Positions 38,445-44,231 of a DNA stretch of 44,231 nucleotides are shown here, piece by piece (position 1 is the first letter of the stretch; each line of letters begins with the position of its first letter). The translations under genes were made by a program, and so were the position numbers. The notes below the pieces were generated by a model. The model did no database searches, was not told the origin of the DNA, and saw nothing but the letters and a program-made list of their open reading frames with translations. Source of the stretch: a virus; the IMG/VR virus record IMGVR_UViG_3300031367_000001, positions 1 to 44,231 of that record; one strand, written 5' to 3'.

Positions 38445-38860
38445 AAATCTGGCCGATCGTCTCGCGACTGCAGGATTCAAGCCGATGTCCGACCCTGCGG
38501 CTCGTTGATCGCGCCTGGTCATCTCAGCAGGTCATGGACTTCGGAGACGGATTCTCCGAGCTTCCCGCGGCGTTCATCGCACTGGAGGCGGAAAGCTCTA
38601 TCGGGCAATACCAGGATTCCTGCGCGAATCAGGTAGTGACAGCGACAGTCACGGTGACGCTCATGGTCGAGGCGCCTGACGCGGACTACGATCCATTCGA
38701 CGCAGCACTCGATGAGATCCGCGCCGCGCTTCTCGGCTGGATTCCAGACGATTGCAATTCTGACCTTGTTCTAATTTCAGGCGCCGCCGGCCTATCTACC
38801 GCGGGCCGTATGATCTGGCGCGACACCTACCAAACAACCTATCTCATCCGGCCCGCATAG
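38441..38860 (+). CDS. Tail terminator (gpU / DUF1834-like)
   Basis: A 139-residue protein from GTG 38441. 'MKIWPIVSRLQDSS' and 'FIALEAESSIGQYQDSCANQ' then 'VVTATVTVTLMVE' and 'FDAALDEIRAALLGWIP' follow the U-type/Gp37 tail terminator arrangement. It ends tail growth and joins the tail to the head. Order (FII, U, tail tube) matches lambda. Confidence 0.72.
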   Translation: MKIWPIVSRLQDSSRCPTLRLVDRAWSSQQVMDFGDGFSELPAAFIALEAESSIGQYQDSCANQVVTATVTVTLMVEAPDADYDPFDAALDEIRAALLGWIPDDCNSDLVLISGAAGLSTAGRMIWRDTYQTTYLIRPA

Positions 38861-38870
38861 GAGTGCCGAC

Positions 38871-39821
38871 ATGCTCACGAAAGCGAAATTCCTTCTAGCA
38901 ACGATTCAGTCAGTCGCCGGCACCCCAGAGGCTCTTGTTGGGACGGATGCCATTTTGACCAACGGCCTCACCATCACGCCGTACGGTGGCAACACGGTAA
39001 GCCGAGACTTCGATCGCGAGACCCTGGGTGCCTCGCCGCAAATCAACGTCAACCCGCAGGTCGGTCTACAATTCGGCGTGGAATTGGCAGGCTCTGGAAC
39101 GGCCGGCACGGCGCCCGGATGGAGCGCTGTGGCACGGGCCTGCGGGCTGGAAGAGACCGTAAGCGCCGGGACGTCTGTCGTTTATGCGCCGCGCTCAACC
39201 GGCTACGAATTCATCACCGCTCAGTATCTGCGGAGTTTGGCCAGCGGCGATCAACAAGTGCATGAATCCCCAGACATGATGGGCAACATGCAAATCAACC
39301 TGGCGGCCGGCGAGCTGCCAATGCTGCAGTTTGACAATTTCCTTGGCGCCTATTCCTCGCCCACGGCCGAGACCGCGGTCACCCCAGATCGCTCGGCCTT
39401 CATCGCGCCGATTGCCGCCACCAAGGTCAACACTCCGACACTGACCCTCGACTCAGTAAGCTTGTGCCTGCAGAGCCTGAACATCAACCTCAACAACGTG
39501 GTTGTGCGGCAGGACAGGCCGGGCTGCGCCGCGACGGCGATCACTGACCGGGCCATTGGAGGGACGATCGTCTTCAAGGCTCCCGATTTGGATGTGAAGG
39601 ACTGGTTCACGAAGGTCGAGAGCCATAGCGGTACATCTTACGTCGCGCTCAATGTCGTCCATGGAACCACCGCGGGCAACATCATCACCATCGCGGCGCC
39701 TCAGCTCCAATTGCTCGGAATCTCCGAGCAGGACCAGAACGGCGAGGTGTTCTATTCCGTCACGTTCAATTCGATTCCCACTGACGCTGGCGACGATGAT
39801 CTGAGCGTCACTCTGACCTAA
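38871..39821 (+). CDS. Major tail tube protein
   Basis: A 316-residue protein with GGAG before ATG 38871. 'KAKFLLATIQSVAGTPEALVGTDAILTNGL' start and 'PYGGNTVSRDFDRETLGASPQINV' are typical of long siphovirus tail tube proteins; the C-terminal half 'TPTLTLDSVSLCLQSLNINLNNVV' holds a second beta domain. It forms the tail tube around the tape measure. It ends the classical head-tail joining set, after which lysis genes follow. Confidence 0.85.
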   Translation: MLTKAKFLLATIQSVAGTPEALVGTDAILTNGLTITPYGGNTVSRDFDRETLGASPQINVNPQVGLQFGVELAGSGTAGTAPGWSAVARACGLEETVSAGTSVVYAPRSTGYEFITAQYLRSLASGDQQVHESPDMMGNMQINLAAGELPMLQFDNFLGAYSSPTAETAVTPDRSAFIAPIAATKVNTPTLTLDSVSLCLQSLNINLNNVVVRQDRPGCAATAITDRAIGGTIVFKAPDLDVKDWFTKVESHSGTSYVALNVVHGTTAGNIITIAAPQLQLLGISEQDQNGEVFYSVTFNSIPTDAGDDDLSVTLT

Positions 39822-39833
39822 GCCATTCAATAG

Positions 39834-39908
39834 ATGACCATGCGGATGGCTCATCTTCTCGCAGAGATCAGGATATCGCGCGGAGAAGCCCGGGAAACTG
39901 AGCGATGA
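39834..39908 (+). CDS. 24-residue mini-gene before the lysis cassette
   Basis: A short in-frame stretch that ends in an ATGA overlap with the next gene. It is basic and helical (MAHLLAEIRISRGEARETE). It may be a leader that couples translation to the following membrane protein, or may be chance. Confidence 0.3.
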   Translation: MTMRMAHLLAEIRISRGEARETER

Positions 39909-40150
39909 GAGCGATGATGACGACTGAAGGGTGGGTTGCAGTTGGATCAATTGCTATCGCGATGAACAGTTTGGTGGGCCTTGTGACGTTGTGGTACTCG
40001 AGACGAACGGAGCGTAATAGTAATTCCATGAAGGATGCGCTGGTTGAAGCGACAAAGTTACACGCGCATGCGCTCGGAAAGCTCGAAGGAATTGCAGAGC
40101 AAAAGGAACAACAGAAAGATGATCTTTCTTGTTCCCTGGATAAGTCATGA
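39905..40150 (+). CDS. Single-TM membrane protein of the lysis cassette
   Basis: An 81-residue protein. The N-terminal TM (WVAVGSIAIAMNSLVGLVTLW, about 10-30) is followed by a charged helix (KDALVEATKLHAHALGKLEG, then QKEQQKDDLS). The arrangement fits a class of pinholin/holin-like or i-spanin-like proteins; its ATGA overlap with the endolysin gene puts it in the lysis cassette. Assignment as holin or spanin cannot be settled. Confidence 0.62.
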   Translation: MRAMMTTEGWVAVGSIAIAMNSLVGLVTLWYSRRTERNSNSMKDALVEATKLHAHALGKLEGIAEQKEQQKDDLSCSLDKS

Positions 40151-40794
40151 CTAACTGGTACTTTGCTATTCGAGGACTGCTTGGCATGACAAAGACTTCT
40201 CCCCAACGACCGCCTGATGTTGATTGGACTAGCGCGCTGGAACGGGCCAGACCAGATGGATGCGGGCCGGAGACGGCCCAGGCAGAGCATGTGCAGCCCG
40301 GGTGCGTCGGCTCCTGTGATATTGCCCGCAGGGACTGGCAAAGACTTCAGGGCCTGGCACGGACCTTCGAACAGGCGGCAGTCAAGCATGATATGCCAAC
40401 GTCGCTGCTGCTGGCAGTGGCCTCGCGCGAGAGTCATGCCGGGGCCGCGCTCGACGCGAACGGCTGGGGCGACCGCGGACATGCCTTCGGCGTGCTGCAG
40501 GTTGACAAGCGTTTTCATCGCATTGCGGGGACTGGGTCCCCTGTCAGCTACGCTCATCTGCTGCAGGGGGCCGGGATCTTGCGCGAGGCTCTGGACCGGG
40601 TAGCGCAAAAGCACCCTGGTTGGCCGTCGGATGCGCAGCTTGAGGGGGCGCTCGTGGCCTACAACAGCGGCGCTCATAACGTGCAGACCCTGGCCGGCAT
40701 GAATCGGGGCACGACCCACAACGACTATGGCGCGGACACACTGGCGCGTGCGCAATGGTATCAGGGGCGCCTCGCTGTGTTGGGGTCCACATGA
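40147..40794 (+). CDS. GH23-type endolysin (lytic transglycosylase/goose lysozyme-like)
   Basis: A 215-residue protein. 'LLLAVASRESHAGA' with Glu95 as catalytic acid, 'GWGDRGHAFGVLQVD' (106-120) and 'ALVAYNSGAHNV' (168-179) are the goose-type/SLT motifs. It would cut peptidoglycan at the end of infection. No signal peptide is clear; the start could also be the internal ATG at 40186. It overlaps the next gene by 4 bp (ATGA). Confidence 0.83.
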   Translation: MTNWYFAIRGLLGMTKTSPQRPPDVDWTSALERARPDGCGPETAQAEHVQPGCVGSCDIARRDWQRLQGLARTFEQAAVKHDMPTSLLLAVASRESHAGAALDANGWGDRGHAFGVLQVDKRFHRIAGTGSPVSYAHLLQGAGILREALDRVAQKHPGWPSDAQLEGALVAYNSGAHNVQTLAGMNRGTTHNDYGADTLARAQWYQGRLAVLGST

Positions 40795-40991
40795 TCGGTC
40801 CAGCGAACATTTTCGAGATCCTGTCATGGCTTCAGGGCGAGTCGGTGCCTCTTTCAGCGGATTGTGAATCACGCGGAACGTCAGAGGACGGTCCTGTTCA
40901 CATTCCATATTCGTCATACAGCAGCACGGGTCGGCTCTCCAACGAACATAGGCATATTTCACCACCGCAGCTCAGAAAGAGGTTTGAATGA
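40791..40991 (+). CDS. Hypothetical 66-residue protein in the lysis cassette
   Basis: ATGA overlaps join it to both the endolysin and the exported Cys protein, which supports translation. It has no TM segment or signal peptide; it is rich in Ser/His (HIPYSSYSSTGRLSNEHRH). No family is recognised. It may be a regulator of lysis or a leader for coupling. Confidence 0.5.
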   Translation: MIGPANIFEILSWLQGESVPLSADCESRGTSEDGPVHIPYSSYSSTGRLSNEHRHISPPQLRKRFE

Positions 40992-41410
40992 GATACATAT
41001 TCAGCATCATTGCTATCCTGCTCGCTTCCTCCGCGCAAGCGGCCACCTATCAACTCGCCGACCGCGGATTTATCTATGACAACGTGAGTCCATGCGCGCC
41101 AGGAGAGGTATACGCATCTCCCGCACCGGACTGCAGCCAAACGCAGCTTTTAGGCGTGCCAATCACCAGTGGGATTGGGACTATCGACGTGGAGCCGCAT
41201 ACGCTGACCATCTCCGGCAATGTCATGGATGCGAACGGGAAGACCCACGGCGTTTCGCTCGACGCACAAATCGTATTCAACCCGGCCCCACGGCAGCTCG
41301 TGGTTCTTGGCGCGGATGGCTCGGTGTACGACGTGGGCCTGAACTGCGACGAAGCTAACTGCTGGGTCTATATCGAGGGCAAGTACGCGCTTCATGGTGA
41401 GGCGCCGTGA
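40988..41410 (+). CDS. Exported four-Cys protein
   Basis: A 140-residue protein with a clear signal peptide (MRYIFSIIAILLASSAQA | ATYQ, cleavage after Ala18). The mature part has Cys36, Cys49, Cys120 and Cys125, enough for two disulfides, and is beta-rich (HTLTISGNVM, LDAQIVFNP). It should act in the periplasm or outer membrane; either lysis accessory or superinfection block fits the position. Confidence 0.7.
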   Translation: MRYIFSIIAILLASSAQAATYQLADRGFIYDNVSPCAPGEVYASPAPDCSQTQLLGVPITSGIGTIDVEPHTLTISGNVMDANGKTHGVSLDAQIVFNPAPRQLVVLGADGSVYDVGLNCDEANCWVYIEGKYALHGEAP

Positions 41411-41925
41411 GCTGGAATGAAGTCGGAGCGTGGCTAAAAGAGAATGCCGGCTCCGGCGCCTCTCTGGTCGGCAGCCTATTGACCGGAAATATCCCAGGCG
41501 CGGTGGCGGCAGGGGTGGCGATGGTGTCCTCTGCCACCGGCCACGCAGATCCGCAGAAGGCCCTGCAGGCCCTGCAGCAGGACCCGGCGACAGTCACCAA
41601 GCTCCGGGAGCTGGCAAACGCGGAGCAGGACTCGATCCGCAAGCACCTGGAGGAGATGACGCGGCTTCAGCTCCAGGACGCGCAATCAGAACATGCCGAG
41701 ACGCAGAAGACCGTCCGCGCCGGCGATGTCGCGGAGGATCCCTTTGTGCGGCGCACCCGTCCTGCTCAGAGCTGGCTGTCATTGATCGCCGGGATCGCGT
41801 TCGTGTTCGCCTACGCCCCTCATCCGGACGCCCAGGTGCTGATGATCCTGTTCGGATTCCCTGCCGCGTACCTTGGCCTGCGCGGGGTCGACAAGTGGCG
41901 CCGGGTCGGTCAGGCGAAGATATGA
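41407..41925 (+). CDS. Three-TM holin-like protein
   Basis: A 172-residue protein from GTG 41407 (GTGA overlap). 'GSLLTGNIPGAVAAGVAMVSSATG' near 22-45 is amphipathic, residues 50-105 are a long helix (ALQALQQDPATVTKLRELAN), and 'RRTRPAQSWLSLIAGIAFVFAY', 'VLMILFGFPAAYLGLRG' give the C-terminal TM pair. RPAQSW is a sign of the three-TM holin family of gene transfer agents and phages. It likely times cell lysis. Confidence 0.75.
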   Translation: MSWNEVGAWLKENAGSGASLVGSLLTGNIPGAVAAGVAMVSSATGHADPQKALQALQQDPATVTKLRELANAEQDSIRKHLEEMTRLQLQDAQSEHAETQKTVRAGDVAEDPFVRRTRPAQSWLSLIAGIAFVFAYAPHPDAQVLMILFGFPAAYLGLRGVDKWRRVGQAKI

Positions 41926-41933
41926 AATGACCA

Positions 41934-42254
41934 ATGCGCTCCAATTGCTTCATTGAGGCGTGGGAGCGCTACCGATCAAACAGGATCAGATGGCTCCATA
42001 TGCGCAAGAGCGACTACAGCCGATGGCATGGAAAGATCCCGGCTCCGTTGCGCTGGCTTGCGCGCATGGCGCTCTACCCGGCCTTCGCACTCTATGCGGC
42101 ACTGCACATGCTCGCATTTGAGACCTGGCCGCATTTTGCATGGTCGAATGATATAGACGAGCACGCCGAGGAATACGTGCCAAAGGATGACAAAGTCAAG
42201 CGCTGGTTTCCGCCGCTCTTTTTCAACGGCATAGTGCGAAGAGTGAAGAAATGA
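41934..42254 (+). CDS. Membrane-associated protein, 106 residues
   Basis: An N-terminal basic stretch (RYRSNRIRWLHMRKSDYSRW), a TM-like segment 'WLARMALYPAFALYAALHMLAF' (about 40-61) and an acidic/aromatic tail. It overlaps the next very short gene by 4 bp (ATGA). Position after the holin suggests a lysis or membrane role. Confidence 0.65.
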   Translation: MRSNCFIEAWERYRSNRIRWLHMRKSDYSRWHGKIPAPLRWLARMALYPAFALYAALHMLAFETWPHFAWSNDIDEHAEEYVPKDDKVKRWFPPLFFNGIVRRVKK

Positions 42255-42346
42255 CCCTATTCGCTTATCTGCCGCTCCTGCCGCTGCCGTGGATGCTCTA
42301 TGCTCCACACGTGGTATGGGCGGTTCCAAGATTAATTTGGTGCTAG
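42251..42346 (+). CDS. 31-residue hydrophobic peptide
   Basis: Starts in an ATGA overlap. The peptide is almost wholly hydrophobic with Pro and Trp (LFAYLPLLPLPWMLY, then VVWAVPRLIW). It could be a membrane peptide such as an antiholin or anchor, or merely a coupling leader. The next gene starts 10 nt downstream. Confidence 0.5.
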   Translation: MTLFAYLPLLPLPWMLYAPHVVWAVPRLIWC

Positions 42347-42355
42347 GAGACCATC

Positions 42356-42685
42356 ATGGCCTATTCAGACGTTTGGACTGCGGCGAATGACGCGGATTTT
42401 CAGGGCCGCTGCATGGCTGGCCTGTGGGACATTGCACAGGCGATCGTGACGAATGCCGGGAATGGGACACTGACCACGCCAACCGGGAATCGTGACCTCA
42501 CCACGGCGGAGTGCGTGAATTTCGCGATGAAGGTATTGCGTGGTGAACAGCAGATCACCCTGCAGCAGCTGGCTGTGCAGATCCTGCGAGATGGGACGAT
42601 TGCGGCCGATCCAGCGACTTCTTCGGATGGGTCGATCCAATACGACATCAAGGATCGCTGGTTCGACTTCATGGCGATAGGATAA
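42356..42685 (+). CDS. Putative tail-fibre-associated protein
   Basis: A 109-residue protein with GGAG (42346-42349) before the ATG. It starts 'AYSDVWTAANDADFQGRCMAGLWDIAQAI' and has 'TTAECVNFAMKVLRGEQ', a helix-rich form that recurs before phage fibre genes. The role is unknown, but it opens the fibre module between the lysis genes and the repeat fibre. Confidence 0.65.
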   Translation: MAYSDVWTAANDADFQGRCMAGLWDIAQAIVTNAGNGTLTTPTGNRDLTTAECVNFAMKVLRGEQQITLQQLAVQILRDGTIAADPATSSDGSIQYDIKDRWFDFMAIG

Positions 42686-42689
42686 GCCG

Positions 42690-43178
42690 ATGGCAACCAA
42701 CCTCCTTTGGACGAGTTACGCTGCAGCCGCGGCTGAGCTGCTCGACAGCGACAACCTAAACTCGCTTGCAACGTCCTGTTGGGCCTCCGCGAACGAGTCA
42801 AGTGACACGATCACAACGTCGATTGACAACACGAGCAATCTCTATACATTCATCGATGTCGGCATCGTGCTTGCTAGCCTGAATATTACGGCGGCGGGAA
42901 CGGTTGATGTTTTACTGCTGCCAATGAACATGGATGGAAGCACATGGCCTTACTTCGCTGTCGATCACTCGACCGCTGGAAATAACAAGGTTCCAACGCA
43001 CAATGGCGTTTACAGCGCTAGCTTCCAGATTTTGAACGGAGCCCAGTCGCAGGTCATAGAACGCGTCCCAATCGGGCCGACAAAGTATCTCGCGGTGGTT
43101 AAAAACAACACCGGGGTCGCGCTGTCCAGCTCTGGCAATCACGCGTATTACCGGGCCTACACCGCGCAAGCCGCCTGA
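42690..43178 (+). CDS. Virion/fibre protein, beta-sandwich
   Basis: A 162-residue protein starting 4 nt after the preceding gene. Alternating hydrophobic strands (LYTFIDVGIVLASLNITAAG, then VDVLLLPMNMDG) and 'WPYFAVDHSTAGNNKVPTHNG' fit a jelly-roll-type virion domain. The stop overlaps the repeat-fibre ATG (TGATG). It is probably an accessory fibre or tail decoration protein. Confidence 0.7.
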   Translation: MATNLLWTSYAAAAAELLDSDNLNSLATSCWASANESSDTITTSIDNTSNLYTFIDVGIVLASLNITAAGTVDVLLLPMNMDGSTWPYFAVDHSTAGNNKVPTHNGVYSASFQILNGAQSQVIERVPIGPTKYLAVVKNNTGVALSSSGNHAYYRAYTAQAA

Positions 43179-44231
43179 TGTCTTCGATCCTCGTCCCGGG
43201 CCGCCATCCGCTGCACACGCTGCTGCGCGAGCCGCGCTTTCTTGCGCCGAGCGGAAAGCCGACCGATTGCCAGCCTACATCCCGGTTTGGGAAGATTCTA
43301 TCTCTCACCGTGGTTGACCCTTCCCGGTCATTGGAACAGCAGGACCTCGCGAGCGGGAATGGCTGGGCGATTACAGGAAGCCCGTCACTCATATCCGGGG
43401 ATTTTAACAGTGGGATCATTACGGCTGGATCGGGGGCTTACCTTTCGCAGCCGCAGCTCGGATTGCCAAGTGCCTTCACGGTAGTCTGCATTTGCTTTCG
43501 TAATACAGCGTCAGACTGCATTTTTGCGTCACGATCATCGGGGGGCACTTTTGATTTTCAAGTTTATTTATCTGCTTCGTCGAATGCTGTATTTGTCCAG
43601 TATGGGGCAGGCGGCGCATCTTTAATAGCCACGGGGTGCCCGATTGGTACGGGCACGCCGGTCAAGATGTACGGCAGATTCAATGGAGCACAAGCGGATA
43701 TATGGGCTAACGGATATCGGGGGGCCACTTCGACATACAGTGGCAGTGGCCTTACTTCTGGCGCAACTAGCTTGTTCTCCGGGTCGTTCTCTAATGGAGG
43801 GGCCGTTGCGCTTGCGGCCATCGTCGATGGCTGCCTTCCTGATTCTGTCTGTCAGCAGATCCTACAAACGCCTAATCTGCTACTGGAGCCTTGCAATAAA
43901 TCCCCGCTGATCTTCGATCTCGGTGGCGGCGGTGGCGGCGCAACACTTTCAGTAAATAATTCCTCTCATACGCAAAGCGCTGACACTATAGCGCTCACCC
44001 AGGCGAATGTTTTAGCGGTAGCCTATGCTGCGCATATACAGACTGCGGATTCAGTAGCGCTTGCCCAGGCCAATCTGCTCGCAGTGGAGAACGCGCTCCA
44101 CGCTCAAAGCGCGGACGCAATAGCGCTGTCTTCTGCTGGAAGCCTTTCGATAGATGGTGCTTTTCAGGCGCAGACTGCAGACTCAGTAGCGCTCGCCCAG
44201 GCCAATTTGCTTGCGGTAGCGAACGCTCTTC
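43178..44231 (+). CDS. Tail fibre with LamG-like domain and 22-residue repeats, N-terminal part
   Basis: ATG 43178 (TGATG overlap) opens the fibre gene that crosses the circle junction and ends at 762 (562 residues). Residues about 1-65 are an attachment segment. About 75-245 form a concanavalin/LamG-like beta-sandwich (FTVVCICFRNTASDCIFASR; then VKMYGRFNGAQADIWANG; then ILQTPNLLLEP), which in phages often binds glycans. A Gly run (about 251-256) links to the tandem 22-residue repeats. The Lam-like domain is a fold call by eye. Confidence 0.82.
   Translation, partial: MSSILVPGRHPLHTLLREPRFLAPSGKPTDCQPTSRFGKILSLTVVDPSRSLEQQDLASGNGWAITGSPSLISGDFNSGIITAGSGAYLSQPQLGLPSAFTVVCICFRNTASDCIFASRSSGGTFDFQVYLSASSNAVFVQYGAGGASLIATGCPIGTGTPVKMYGRFNGAQADIWANGYRGATSTYSGSGLTSGATSLFSGSFSNGGAVALAAIVDGCLPDSVCQQILQTPNLLLEPCNKSPLIFDLGGGGGGATLSVNNSSHTQSADTIALTQANVLAVAYAAHIQTADSVALAQANLLAVENALHAQSADAIALSSAGSLSIDGAFQAQTADSVALAQANLLAVANAL
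44105..44231. repeat. Terminal redundancy, right copy (circle junction)
   Basis: Identical to 1-127; see the left copy. Removal of one copy gives the 44,104-bp circle. Confidence 0.93.

Noticed and set aside
39868-40965. 365-residue minus-strand frame opposite the lysis cassette
   Set aside because: Antisense of coupled plus-strand genes (endolysin motifs are clear on the plus strand); no ribosome site.
43965-44231. 66-bp tandem units as a CRISPR array
   Set aside because: The units are translated without break, have no unique spacers between conserved repeats and lie within a fibre gene.

Overview
The window is one complete, circularly permuted genome of a tailed siphovirus (lambda-like module types, GpA-type packaging). 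The first 127 bases are repeated exactly as the last 127 bases (1-127 = 44105-44231), so the molecule closes into a circle of 44,104 bp and one tail-fibre gene runs across the ends. The sequence is moderately GC-rich, uses Shine-Dalgarno sites and ATGA/GTGA start-stop overlaps, and carries RecT, RecE-like, GpA and DUF1376-type proteins. This points to a proteobacterial, probably gammaproteobacterial, host; the host is inference only. I found no integrase, excisionase, full-length CI repressor, tRNA, rRNA, CRISPR array or insertion sequence.

Layout, in circular order from the packaging genes. 28.2-29.5 kb: PD-(D/E)XK-type nuclease and a gpZ-like tail protein. 29.6-35.4 kb: Nu1-like small terminase, GpA-like large terminase, a Mor-like HTH protein, a five-bladed beta-propeller glycosidase-like protein (GH32/GH68 clan motifs), a gpW-like connector and the portal. 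35.4-39.8 kb: a ClpP-like protease fused to the major capsid protein, decoration protein, head-tail joining proteins, tail terminator and tail tube. 39.8-42.3 kb: a lysis cassette (small membrane protein, GH23-type endolysin, exported Cys protein, three-TM holin). 42.4 kb through the circle junction to 2.8 kb: tail-fibre/receptor module, including a 562-residue fibre with about twelve 22-residue repeats and a PKD/BspA-like protein. 2.8-12.8 kb: tail assembly chaperones joined by a -1 frameshift at A AAA AAG, a 1411-residue tape measure, tail-tip proteins, a J-like FN3 protein and a Gly-rich adhesin.

12.8-22.1 kb is on the minus strand. It is a leftward early operon read from a divergent promoter region at 22.1-22.3 kb. 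Promoter-proximal genes are small proteins, a ParB/Srx-like protein, a 414-residue unknown, a RecE-like exonuclease and RecT. Distal are a coiled-coil protein and many very small proteins (membrane, Cys-rich, unknown), with a second internal promoter near 13.8 kb. The rightward early transcript begins with a Cro-like HTH gene (22.3 kb), then a long hairpin and a rho-independent terminator (22.75 kb). After that come small membrane and unknown genes, a DUF1376-type replication protein with candidate origin repeats inside it, a lambda P-like partner, zinc-ribbon proteins, a DUF433-TM protein and a cytosine-methylase-like protein, leading into the packaging genes.

The parts fit together as: recombination and replication early genes on both sides of a divergent switch; one long rightward late operon for packaging, head, tail and lysis; and a large variable set of receptor-binding proteins. 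The most unusual items are the glycosidase-like propeller in the head operon, the nested start in the capsid-protease fusion, the duplicated Cys mini-genes, the hairpin after cro, and the lack of an integrase despite a temperate-like layout.
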